Source: Phoronis australis (Eukaryota > Phoronida > Phoronidae). From it: 64,000 nt of DNA. The position numbers were made by a program, and so were the translations under genes. This document shows, piece after piece, positions 23,097-34,938 of the stretch. The DNA lies in NCBI GenBank assembly GCA_002633005.1, contig NMRA01000236.1:153907-217906 (forward strand), written 5' to 3'. Under the pieces are notes generated by a model. That model was given only the letters and a program-made list of their open reading frames with translations, ran no database searches and was not told where the DNA came from. How positions within the stretch are numbered: the stretch's first letter is position 1; each line of letters opens with the position of its first letter.

Positions 23097-26000
23097 TAAA
23101 CGGCATACTAGATACATTGAGAACAATATCATCTGCATACGCTTGAACGTGCAAGCTTGGGCCCATATCATGCGATAATTCAATAATACTTTGTAGATGG
23201 GTATTTCGGAGGAAAATAACGCACGATGAAAATTAACAATGTCTCTAACACACCAAAATCCAACATCTAACTACGAAAGAGCAAGAAAACGTCTATGGAT
23301 ATTCAAAATCACATTAAACTGACAAGAGTGTGTTCTATCAAACTGGACTGAGACCCTGGTTTGGAGAAACTGCACGAGGTCCACTCTACTGAAGTAAAGC
23401 ATATATTTATTATAATCATCCATACCCAATAATGGTGTAGAGCTGAAAAAATCATGCACTACACTCCTCCTGGACCCTGTTTGTGTGAAGGTTGAGGCCA
23501 TGCACCTCTGGCCTACTAATAGAACTTTCCTCTTTCACAGAAACTGAAATTAAGAGAAAAAGACAAAATAACTGTACGTTCTTTACTATATCAAATCCCG
23601 TGACAATTATTAAACTTTTATATTATTTCAAAAAAATAGCTTTGTTCCAGCAGAAATTGAGCCACAAAAATCCTCAAAAAACAAAAAATGAGTAAGGTGT
23701 TACACTTTTTTATCACTGCACAATATAATATACCACATTATATGCCAATTATGAAAATTAAAAAAATTAGTTCTACGTTAAAAAATGTTCGGCTTAACTT
23801 GTTATAGCTAATTTTTTAATAATAGTACTAAATTATAATACAGGAAGTAGTTTTTTGGGAACAAATCGTGTTGTTCTTATTTCAGGAATCTGAACACTTT
23901 GCAGAAGTTTGAGAATGTCCACAATTGACTTTTATACCACAAAAGACAATTTTCAAAGTTATGCCACAAACGTAACAAGCTGTACAACACAAGCCCAGGT
24001 ATCGAAACTGAAACGCCATGGCGGAGAACAAATAACACAGCTGGCATAACCAGCTCGCATTCCTAAATGTCAGGTCGCAACTTTTTTCCGCCGTTTTTAC
24101 GCGCCAAAATTGATTTTTAGATCATCGAGAAATGTTTAGATTATGCTCTTAGCTGCAGCATTAAATACTCACAAATTTTAGATTGCAAAATTGAGTTCGC
24201 GCATGCAGGTACGGCGTTACTGTTCTTCACCACCGCCTGATCGGGTTCCGAGCCACTGGTCGGGATAACGAGTCAGTCCGGCCGCGACGGGCCTGATCGG
24301 GTTCCGAGCCACTGGCCGGGATAACAAGCGTTTTGTGTGTTTAGAACTAAAAAATCACAAGTATAAACAACACAGATCTATGTTCTCCTGTCTGTATTTC
24401 ACGTGAGAATACTTCGAATTTATCTCCGAACAGACCCCAAACTCCTTGGTAAATTGGCCTGCCGAACTTTGTAGGCTACGGTGTGTCCAAATACCAATAA
24501 ATCCGTAACAGCGAAATAAAACAACACGTTTTTATAAGAACTCGGTGTATTTTTAAGGGTTTTACATCGAAGTTTGATGATTCATTGGTGTTAAAGGATG
24601 AATTCAACCGATAAGCTGACAACAGTAACCCGTGTTGTGAACTGCTGAACAGACTGCGTGTGAAACCAATTACGTCATTGGATAATTTCAACTCCTCCGT
24701 CTGCCATCAGGTAACACAACCGAACGTGCCGTTACGGAGTAGAACTACTCGATTTAAATTGATACAAAATAGGTTGTTTTTTGGGTGGCATTCTCCTTTA
24801 ACTTTCTTTGGAGGTACGAAACAAAGACGGGATCTGGTTTTTACATATTGAGAATAGACGTTTTTTGAAAACTGAATTTGTTGAGTAAAATGAGAGTGAG
24901 AAACTATATAGGCTGCGTGTCAATTTTAGACCACGCGCGGTGTTTGTAGTGTCCTATGATGGAAGCTAGCCTGAACTGCGGTCGCTTAATTGGAAATCCT
25001 CAAAAGTTGAGGGGGAACGCTTAGTAGATCAGTGAGCGCTTATTATGAAACACTTCGAGGGTAGGGAGTAGATTTGTGGGTGAGCATAGTCGTTAACCTG
25101 AGTGTTTCAAAAGACCGCAATGGTAAGAAACGTTATAAAAATACGATTTTGCCAGGCAAACTCCATCTAGTAGGGGTGACTTTCTGCATATCGTTACCAC
25201 CTACACTGTACCCTTTTTAGCCAGTCGGAATAAGTTTGTTTTTAATGGCCCGCTTCAGCCGGAACAAGATTGTTTCTATTGGAGTCTGAACATTTCACGG
25301 CGACGGTGAGCCGGGGAACGAAATGTTGGGGGTGGGAGGGTCTATGAAGAGAAGAGTAAAAAGTTCGCTAACAACAATTTCTCTTCTAGTACCCGTTTAG
25401 TTGCAATAGCCGGCTACTGCCATAGAATACAGGGTTTAGAGAACATCGACCTCGGGAAACATCGTCACAGGAAAATATCAGTTCTGGGTTATATCGGTCC
25501 CGGGAAATATCGTAAAGCATCGGGTCTTTTATAACCGCCGGTAATCTATGAGTTCATTTTCAAATAAACCACTGGCACATACCCGGGTGCTTAACAGAGC
25601 CAAGCCGGTTTACTCTTTGATTTAGGACTGTCGCTGTTCTCTTTTGATGTGCAGCTTTGAAGTGGTGCGCACGCGTGAGTTCACACACTTGAATCGTTGG
25701 AGTAGGCATACACTTTACGTTGGCAACAACGTGTGAAAGACAAATCATATTTCGCGCACGTAGCTCCAGAAACAAGTAAAGGGGTTAGAGAGTTTCTTGG
25801 CAACTGAAAGTAAGGACGTGGCCGTCGTTTGGCGATTAATAGGGTTGCCATTTTCACTTTGGCCGTTTTATGCCATAAAAAACGGAACTCACGTCTCTAA
25901 GTAATAAGGACATCTTACTCGAAAAATAAACATATTTGTCCACCACAAAGTTTGGTAAGCTGATCGCTTAAGAATTAGTAGAAACACCGCAGTTTTGTGA

Positions 26001-27822
26001 CATTTTAAAACGTGTTATGCAGTGGCTCGAAACTTTCTTCGGCGAATCCGGAAATTTGCAAAAGTGGCCAAAAAAGTTAGCCAATAAAACGCGTCAAAGA
26101 TCGATTCTGCATATCCCATGTTCACGCGACTTTCTTACAAGTCACCGGGAGGGCTGTTCTCAGTAAGTGTTCTTTTGAATTTGGATTTGGCAACAACCAA
26201 ATAACGGTCGGATTAGTTAAGAGTCGCTTTATATTTGCCAGGTATCTGCCGAGAAGTGTAAAAACTCAGCTCGCATACGTTGGAAATTCCAGGTCGCATT
26301 TTGCGACATGATACGAGCTGACAAAAATCTCAGCTCGCATTTCCAGATTTCAGGTCGCAAATGCGACCTGCAGCTCGTTATGATATCAATAGCACCGTTA
26401 AACTAGTCACTTGAATAGGTTAACAGAGATTAGTGGTAAAACAGAAATGTTTTTCTGACTTACAAATCGCCTAATGGTCAAATCAACTGGTGATCCAAAC
26501 GAATCCGCCTCACATATGTTATAACGTCGACTGGTCATCCAAACTAATCCGCACCAAATGCGTTATAATGTCGACAACCTGTCACTCGAAGTTAGTAACT
26601 TACGCAATGCCAATTTACGAAGACTTCATATGTTTGTCATGGTGTTTCCGTGCGGGTATAACCACTCCATTTTATTCGTCATACCTGATGGTGGATACGC
26701 CGCCAATACTTAATTAATTCCTCACTACCAGCAGTCGTCAACAACATCCCCATCATTATTGTATGGCGCGTTTAAGTACGATGATACCGAGACTTAACCT
26801 TTACGTTTACACGCATAAACGTTCATTCACTGCATATTCGCATTATAACAATTGTACCTGTTGCGAACTTTCGATTGACTTAAGATGTCGACAACGCATT
26901 CAGAACCATGGAATAATGGTATACCACCTGTTAGTTTTGATGTGCAGTCTTCCAAAAAAGCTCCATTGGCCGACACAACTACAACAGTTAGTGTAAAAGG
27001 TTGTGTCTATTTATTCACTTAGAGCCGCTACTAGAGCGGTTGCTTACACAAACAGATGAGGTTATGCCCTGAGGCAACAGATAAATGGACGACTCATCAT
27101 ATGAAAGACTGCTTATAATGGAGCAAATTCTTGTATTGGAAAAGAGCACAAACGCTAATGCAATATGAGAGGCATTCGGTGACGAGCACCACGACGACAG
27201 TTTACGTCTTTGTTATAGTAAAATGTGCAACCGAACTTAAAGCCCGTGGCTGCATTATTTGTATTAACACTTGCTCCAAAGGTAAGCTAGATACACTAGT
27301 GTAGTAAGGCTTCCAAAGGCTCAGATTTTCATCTTGTGACTGCAGAAACTACGGGTTTTTGTTACGGGTTTTTGAATGAACATTTTAAAGCTATTTACTC
27401 GTCTCGCTGATTCATAAAACTTACAGTAGATAAAAATAAATACTACTGCACACGCTGCACACTGAATAGCTTTGTTGGTTCCTTTTCGCGAACTTTATCT
27501 TTCTAAGTCATTAACAGATTTTTCTCCGTGGTCTCTCGACTCCCGGTCATTTTTGTCTTTTTGTGGCATCTTTCATCGCACTCGAGATACTGTTGCCCGA
27601 GCGACAACTTATTCCGATTGCGACAATACATGCCGTCAACATTGACGACACTATGTGCCAGGTGCCACAATGTATGCAGTGAACACTGCCAAATGTTGTC
27701 GAAAGGGTGTCAATGAGTAGTAGTTTCTTTTTTCACAAACAGTAAGAACATATTTACCCTTGACAGTTTCGGCTCCTATCAGCAGCCATCTCGGTCAGAC
27801 TAAATGAACATATAGGACGGAG
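23097..27822. other. 4.7 kb without a recognised gene
   Basis: No exon or conserved protein is recognised. A ~60-bp segment containing CTGATCGGGTTCCGAGCCAC is repeated twice at 24236-24330. A composite motif CAGCTCGCAT-N12-16-CAGGTCGCA occurs near 24047, 26268 and 26333. Short open frames such as 26490-26717 and 26763-26996 show no coding evidence. Confidence 0.4.
24236..24330. repeat. Two-copy ~60-bp tandem duplication
   Basis: CTGATCGGGTTCCGAGCCAC followed by TGGYCGGGATAAC occurs twice in direct orientation, separated by a GC-rich spacer (CCGGCCGCGACGGG). The composition is more GC-rich than the surroundings. Confidence 0.7.
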
Positions 27823-28078
27823 GTGGATGAGCTATCTCATCGTAGGGTCACACGTTCAGAGAGGAGACGATCTCAGAGTACTATTAACAAATCTGCAGTG
27901 ACTGATCTTGCTCTTGGTTTTAATCATATGATTAACTGGGATGATGCAGGTCCTGTTGAGACTGAATGTAATCTAAGATCTAGACCGACAAGAGAGTCAA
28001 TCTGGGTCAAGAAAAGTGAATCGGCCATCAATAGGGACGATAGAGGATATAAGTTGTCCACGCCACCTAGTGTCCAGT
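27823..28078 (+). pseudogene. Penelope-like element, C-terminal part of the GIY-YIG endonuclease
   Basis: The open frame contains RVTRSERRRSQSTINKSAVT, then NHMINWDDAGPVETECN and SIWVKKSESAINRDDRGYKL, in the order seen in the C-terminus of Penelope-like elements (a His-x-Ile-x-Trp region, a REAIWI-like helix and a MNRDEGGY-like end). The GIY-YIG core and the reverse transcriptase are absent, so this is a 3'-end fragment of a target-primed retroelement. It ends in a stop at 28078-28080. Confidence 0.6.
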
Positions 28079-28959
28079 AGGTTGGAAAGATGGTTGCTGA
28101 TAGTAGCCGAAACTGTCAAGAGTAAATATATTCTTACTGTCTGTGAAAAAAAGAAACTACAACTCATCAACTCTACCGACCTTGTGAAACTATTCAGTAA
28201 GGTGTGTCAAGGACAGCATGTACTGTCGCACTCCATGTCGCTTACAGAGTCGCTTCATGGACTTACTGAGAACTGTCAGTTGCATTATTGCATCAAGTCA
28301 TTCATACCATAGTCGTCTATTCAGTAGAGAGGAAAATGACTGAAAACGAAGGGAGGGACAGCTGTGATGACCACATCCACAAGTATAACTGATGAGTTTG
28401 TGTCTGAAGACATCATAACCATCAGACCCCTTTGGTATTTGGTAAAGTGTTCCATTGTCGAATGGCTTGAAAAAGTTCTTTGTCTGGGAAAACAAAATTC
28501 TTTGAGCAAGAAAATCTGGTCCCGATTTGGTGGCTCTTTCGAACGAGTAATAAGTTATGAAGTGTCAAAAGGCTCACTGAGAATAAGTCTGACCGCCTGC
28601 TTTTGAGCCTCCAATAGACAGGGAAACCAATCTTGCTTTGCATCCTGACTAAAGTACTACAATAAATACACAGGCGCTGAAATATTTCAGACGGCCTATA
28701 GTGTCAACAGTGACACCCAATAACTCTTCACTGTCAACCTGTTTGAACTGCACACGACAAATAACCAGAGTAAGTTCAAAGTCACTTCTACTACGACGTT
28801 GCCGCAAGCTCTGAGGCAATACTCATACGTTTTGTTTTTTCAGCATGAATTACCATTTTGTTATCAGCACATCAGGTAGCAAATTTAATCCACATCAGAC
28901 TGAATTAAGTTCTTTACATTGACCAGTGAGTTTGCCACAACAGATAAAGTAGAATCGTC

Positions 28960-29250
28960 TGCATACATGTCAACTGCGCAGAGGTCCCAGGATGGATCCC
29001 TGTGACACCGTGCGTGATACCTATTGCTCGGGACTAAGACAGACGTCCACCAAGGTATACAACAAAAATTACATGGCACCTTTCTGAGAGGTATGATACA
29101 AGCCAATCCTGTGAAACCTTCCCAATCCTGTAAACTGACAGTTTTGTNGCACACCAGTACAGCAGACAATAGATCAACGCTAAGCTCCGCCCACGTGACA
29201 GCCATATTTGTTTTGGTCGTCTGTCGTGCATCACAAGTTCGAAAAAATGA
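28960..29250 (-). pseudogene. Non-LTR retrotransposon RT fragment, internally deleted
   Basis: The minus strand encodes TKLSVYRIGKVSQDWLVSYL then SQGSILGPL, directly followed, after a frame change, by VDMYADDSTLS. In intact LINE reverse transcriptases the GxxLGPL and YxDD motifs are about 25-30 residues apart, so the segment between them has been deleted. An ambiguous base at 29149 and internal stops confirm decay. It is probably part of the same insertion as 29988-30712, which is separated from it by unrelated AT-rich DNA. Confidence 0.7.
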
Positions 29251-29987
29251 TTAAAATTACGCTGTAAACAAACAGGTATGTCACATTTTCTAAATATGAA
29301 GTAAATATCAGCTTTATTTCTAGTACTTCAACAAAAATTGGAACATAATGACCACGCATTCTGAACGAAATTTGATCTCAAGTGGCAATCGATGACCGCT
29401 TAACTTCAAAGCCGTTTTTCTCGGCTCGGGATTTCAGGATAGTGACACGATTCTCAGGCCTATTTTTCCACAACACGTTGGACAATTTTAACGAAAGTTG
29501 CAAATTTGAAATCCTCTTGGACTGTAGTAAAATCGCGTGCCAGGGTTTTTTGATAAATGGACCAGATTTTTAGTTATTAGACGGAAAGTGACCAAATGAC
29601 AAAAAGTGGCGTGCTTGCCCCAACTCACACACAAAAAATGCCACAAAATCAAGATCATAATGATTTTGTACATATATTTGGTATGGATAAGTAGAATATT
29701 GCGTAAGGAAATAGTTGATGATGATCCCTGTGCATTTTGAAAAAAAATTCGAGGTAAAATTGGATTTGTTGAAAATTAAAAAATACGATTTTTTAAAAAA
29801 ACGAATTACAAAAAAACATTTTTTTCGTTTTTTGTCACTTTCAGAGTCATGTCTAACTAGTTAAAACTCCCTTTTTACTCCTTTTAGTTAGGAACCTGGA
29901 GATTTGATCAGTGTATACACCTACCTTAATGAGGTGAGTGGTCACTTCTGAAACTGGGTTGGGAGGCAACTATTAAATCATGTTCAG

Positions 29988-30712
29988 TCAAAATGAATAA
30001 AGGTTATTGTGAACATGTTTCTCCAACAATTTAGACAAGACCGACAAAAGTGAAAATGGTCTGTAGTTGTTTACATTGTCAACACCACCGCCTTTGTGTA
30101 AAGAAGCTACTTTTGCAAGATTCCATAAAGTAGGAAATTTGGAGGTTTTTATGCTCAGGTTCAATAGATAAGTGATCGATGGCGTCAGCTCGTCATGAGC
30201 TAGTTTCAATAATTTGGAGCTGACACCATCCATACCAATGGCTTTATTTAAATCAAGACCATTTAAAAACTTGTCAACAAAGGAATATCATATCCTATAT
30301 CATTGCCTACTCTGGCTCTAACAAAGTCAACTAGATCGTTATGGGTGGAGTTTGCATCTTCAACGTCACGAATAAGTTTGCTAGCCAAGTCAGTAAAAAT
30401 GTGTTAAAATTATTAGCAATCTGAGTTTTATCGTATACACTTCTCATTAATCCCCAACATGGCAGGTGATGAGGATTTTTCGTTAGGATCAGCAACTTGT
30501 CTGATGACTTTCCATAACATTTTTGCATAAGTGAAATTGCTATTGCTCAGTGAAAAGTAATAACCACTCTTTGTCTTTCTAATCATTGATATAACACGAT
30601 TTCGTTCAAATCTGTAGCCCCCATATTTGCCGCATTGTCGCAGACTGTCCCGGAGCTTTATTGCTTCAAAAATGTCATCACTGAACCATTGTGGTTGACG
30701 TAAGTCTTCCAT
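29988..30712 (-). pseudogene. Non-LTR retrotransposon fragment (pre-RT and RT fingers)
   Basis: Two overlapping frames on the minus strand encode a LINE segment. The upstream part has PQWFSDDIFEAIKLRDSLRQ and MIRKTKSGYYF (the linker before RT). Downstream comes MDGVSSKLLKLAHDELTPSI, then WNLAKVASLHKGG and NNYRPFSLLSVLSKLLEK (RT motifs 1-2). This fits the Jockey/CR1/L2-type clades. Frame changes near 30330-30430 and loss of the catalytic core make it a dead copy. It starts where another LINE end (30678-30911) stops. Confidence 0.75.
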
Positions 30713-30911
30713 GGAGCATGGTCGTCATTATTGTTTCATCGCTATCACTGAAGTAAAATTCAAAAATGTCTTCCCAGAAGGTTCTGGTGCAATAACAATG
30801 TAAAAACATGTGTAGCAAAGTTTCTGAGGCTTGATTACAAAATGTACAAGCAGAAAACTCCAAGACGCCTATTTTATAAAGATATGCGTACTTGGCTGAG
30901 CAAATCGACAT
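30678..30911 (-). pseudogene. Non-LTR retrotransposon C-terminal zinc-binding fragment
   Basis: ACTFCNQASETLLHMFLHCY on the minus strand is the Cys-x2-Cys...His-x3-5-Cys zinc-binding domain found at the C-terminus of many LINE reverse transcriptases, followed by a WEDIFEF aromatic segment. Only this end is present. It abuts the next LINE fragment, so two different LINE pieces are joined on the same strand around 30715. Confidence 0.6.
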
Positions 30912-32380
30912 CGTCTTTACTGGCCGTTAAAATGTAAAACAGAAAAAAAGCATGCACACCCGCTGTTGTTTCAACAAAAAAAAAAACAAGAAAGAAACAT
31001 CAACAAGTTTTTATCTCAAAACATTGAGCTCCACACCTCAAATGCAATAACGCGCACCTGAACTTGATTTTGCTGCCCGGACACAGTGACCGGCGAAGTA
31101 ATTCCCCTCCAGTTGCCGTGGAAAATATCATCACTTGCCAAATTGGCTTTGATTTTCAATTATCAGGATGGGAAAATATTGCAGTGTTAGGAGCATGATG
31201 CAGTATTTTTTAATCTCTTTGTCACACGAATTTCACCCATTCAAGGCCCGTGCAGCTAATTAATATGTTCATCTTGCGCGGCGGAACACAGACATCCGCG
31301 CAGACCAGGCGGTCGGGCTCTGCCAGGTAGTAGCTTATACGAATGCTTCTGGCTGAGGGGAATTATTCTTTTACTTTAAACTCATTAATACTTGTATCAT
31401 ATCATTTGGCACCATGGCAAGTTTTCTTTCTGAACGTATTTCTCCACCAAATGGTATTCTGTCGTTCGTTGTTGGCCGTCAGCAGCTCGGCCGTAACAGA
31501 AGTCGGTCGCTAGAGACCACCGGTATTTTAGTTTCCGTCTAAATTTATTTTCGATATTTTGGAAAGTTTAATCGTCAGTATATTCAACTGTATAGCGATT
31601 TTATTTAGATATCGCATGTTCGTTGTTATGTTTATACTGTTTGTTTACCAGAGTTAATTACACCCAATAAAACACGTTTAACCTAGTTTCCATAGTCGCA
31701 GGCCTTGTTATTCAATCGTTGGCACAGGACTGTGACAGTCCGTAATTTTATGCGTCTGAAACTATCTTCGTATGTACGGTGGGTACGATGTTCAAAAGCT
31801 TGACCGTACAAACGTTGCAGGTGACATCAGTAACACTGACAGTGGTTTACAACGATGAACTGCTACTTTGTTTTTGTAAATTTCAAAGACATGTTAAAAG
31901 AGCATTATTGCTTTTAGTAAATTATTGCTAGTTTAATGAGAAACAGTTATGTATCTCTAGAGCACTACACGAATACTGACACCGAGACCTGTCGGTGCAC
32001 CATGGAAAAACTTACGTAATAAAACCATACCGAGGTCGACTGCCAATCATATTGCACTGATGAGGACCTGTATACTCGGTTCACATGCTGACTAATTGCG
32101 TTTTCGCCAGCACTTTTGATAGCAGCAAAAATACCAGTAATGTGAAAGGTCGCAAAGATCACTTTTGCTGACGCTCTCCACGAGGTTTAAGTGTATACCC
32201 CCAAAACTACAAGCTAACACTTATGTGGCCAGACCGCTTACTTCTCAGTTCTCTGCTTCAAAGGACGTGTGCAGCAGCAAAAGGCAAATCAATCCATTTA
32301 TGACACAAAAATGAACGTGTATTGACATCAATTTTCTACTCGGGTGGTGAGGAAACTAACTAAGTATCGTTGGCTCAATT
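30912..32380. other. 1.5 kb without recognised genes or repeats
   Basis: No coding pattern, tandem repeat or TIR seen on either strand. Confidence 0.4.
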
Positions 32381-32690
32381 TGTGAACGTTACTCACGTAA
32401 ATTACGTGCGTAACTTAATTTTTGTTAATGGTGTAAATTAATTATCAGCTGTGTAATTTAATAATTAAGGGTGTAAGTTTAATTATTTGCGACGTAAATT
32501 AACTTTAAATGACGTAACGTAGTTATTTGCGACGCAAATTAATTTTAACTGGCGTAAATTAAGTATCAACGGCGTAAAGTAATTATTTGCGGCATAAATT
32601 AAAGTTAATTTACGTGCGTATATTATGCACTTACTTAATGAATTTACGCCGTCAATTAATTCTTAACGTCGGCAAATTATCTTAAATAAT
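32381..32690. repeat. Left inverted repeat of ~20-bp GTAAATTAA subunits
   Basis: Begins TGTGAACGTTACTCACG, then TAAATTACGTGCGTAA, and continues as about a dozen degenerate units of the form GGCGTAAATTAATTAT. The same outer end and the same subunits occur inverted at 37367-37573. The two may be termini of one 5.2-kb element or two independent MITEs. Confidence 0.75.
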
Positions 32691-33717
32691 AACAAAGGGA
32701 AAACAATTGAGCTACGCCGAGACGAAACGGGGATTTGTTATTGAATGTTCAACGAAACGTGAACGATAAATGGTCCTGCAGTGAGGAATATACGTCTGGG
32801 AGAGGTCTCCAATCTTTTTACTCGAAATGGAACTCAAAATTAGGTTTGGCATTTTCTACTCTACTTTTAGGCGAACTCAAGATAAGTGTCTATTATTCTA
32901 TACCCGAGTACACAATAACTTGCGTAGATAATTTATTGCCTTTAGTTCACAGTTTGTAAACCCAATATTAAAGCAATAAGTTCGAGTTTGAACTCGAAAT
33001 TTCGAGTTTTTACTCGAGTTTGTAGCACGAATATAAGGGTCTTCAAGGGCAAACTTGAACTAGAAACTCCTATGCATAAACTATAATGTATTCGAGCACA
33101 GTCTGATAACCAATTATCTTAAGTTCGCACAAAAGGAGCAGAGAAATTGCTAAAAATAGTTTCGAGTTCGTTTCGAGTACAAAGATTAGAGACCGGGCCA
33201 TAGCGTGCGCGAGAGAAGAATTTTATACGCGGATTAAATTGTTTATATGATAATTATGGCGCAGTTGTGCGCCATTTGAGGAATAGAAGTCTTTAATAAA
33301 AGTAATCCCCTCTTTAAATCAATTTTCATAAAAAAATTCTCCGACCATCAACTCGTCATCATCGGAAATGGGCTCTATTTGATTTGTTACATATTCTATT
33401 TGGAAATAAAAAAGACCACGCTCTCGAAATCTCCGAATATTGATCTACTCATGTTTGGTAGTTTCATACGTTTCTATTGTCATTAAATAAGTATCATATG
33501 TTCAAACGTTTTTGAATAGTTATTAAAATTAAACGTCAGATCTAGCTACAATCAAGGACCACTGAACGATTCAGTGGAACGGTGAATGTTGACTGAGACC
33601 CTTTTGTACCGCTGACCTCACACGCATGCTGGCGCCCCTAGTACAGGTCATGAGTATTCACGAACCGAGTTAACCACTGATTTTGAGTTAGCCACTGATT
33701 GAGCATATTGATGGACG

Positions 33718-34182
33718 TTAAGTAGCACCAGACGAGTCACAGATAGTTGTAACAAATAATACTCTATATTGTGACCTTCGTCAATCCTCAAAAGTTCAGA
33801 AGTAAACATTTATTTTGCGATATGTTACATAGTGAATTCTGAAGTTGCATTATAAATAATTGCTCAGCTGAGTGTCTGAAGTCCTGTGTTCACTACTGCA
33901 GATGGCCGAAATACTAGTATGCAGTGGCTGTGTTTACGTTTCAGCGTCCCGTTTGATTTACAGCAGTGATAAACAGTCTGCTTTCTGTGAGTGGAATGTG
34001 TTAATTATAAATTTAGCTTATGTCGACCACAACGGTATCAAAATCTACGCCTTCATATCCATTAATAGTTCCATTGACGAACAGTACTGTCTGTGACCTA
34101 CCCAGATGGTGTTATCAACCCGAATCGAGTTACCAGTTGTTTAAACAAACTGGGCACCAGTCTCGCTGGTACCCTACGTACC
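33718..34182 (+). repeat. 465-bp direct duplication, copy 1
   Basis: The sequence is repeated at an offset of 756 bp (34474-34938) with no difference that I can see; both copies encode the same meaningless 74-codon open frame. Copy 1 ends exactly at an ambiguous base (34183), which points to an assembly join or an allelic duplication as much as to a real one. Confidence 0.9.
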
Positions 34183-34473
34183 NAACCTATCATGTGATAT
34201 CAAAATTGTTCAGAAACGATTCTGTTTGAAGCAGAAACTGGAGTAGAAAATTTGGTCAAAAATGACTCATTCCACACCAAGGAATTGCCTCATTTTGCCC
34301 CCAAGAACACTTCCCTTGTATCTCCTAAACCACCAAACTTTGTGGTGTCATACTCCACCCAATTTCTCTCATCCCTAATGTGATTTATCAGACTAAACAT
34401 GGATCTGAATGGCTGACCCCCCACCTTGCCGCCTGTTGGCTGTACAGTGGTCGGTGGATCCGTGGACTGATAC

Positions 34474-34938
34474 TTAAGTAGCACCAGACGAGTCACAGAT
34501 AGTTGTAACAAATAATACTCTATATTGTGACCTTCGTCAATCCTCAAAAGTTCAGAAGTAAACATTTATTTTGCGATATGTTACATAGTGAATTCTGAAG
34601 TTGCATTATAAATAATTGCTCAGCTGAGTGTCTGAAGTCCTGTGTTCACTACTGCAGATGGCCGAAATACTAGTATGCAGTGGCTGTGTTTACGTTTCAG
34701 CGTCCCGTTTGATTTACAGCAGTGATAAACAGTCTGCTTTCTGTGAGTGGAATGTGTTAATTATAAATTTAGCTTATGTCGACCACAACGGTATCAAAAT
34801 CTACGCCTTCATATCCATTAATAGTTCCATTGACGAACAGTACTGTCTGTGACCTACCCAGATGGTGTTATCAACCCGAATCGAGTTACCAGTTGTTTAA
34901 ACAAACTGGGCACCAGTCTCGCTGGTACCCTACGTACC
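34474..34938 (+). repeat. 465-bp direct duplication, copy 2
   Basis: Second copy of 33718-34182. It continues uninterrupted into CTAGCCAGCACGCAGG, so this copy, not the first, carries the natural right flank. About 290 bp of unrelated sequence (34184-34473) separates the copies. Confidence 0.9.

Noticed and set aside
33872-34852. Two identical 74-codon frames as a conserved gene pair
   Set aside because: Identity is at the DNA level across 465 bp, including non-coding sequence, and is a duplication; the peptide has no motif.
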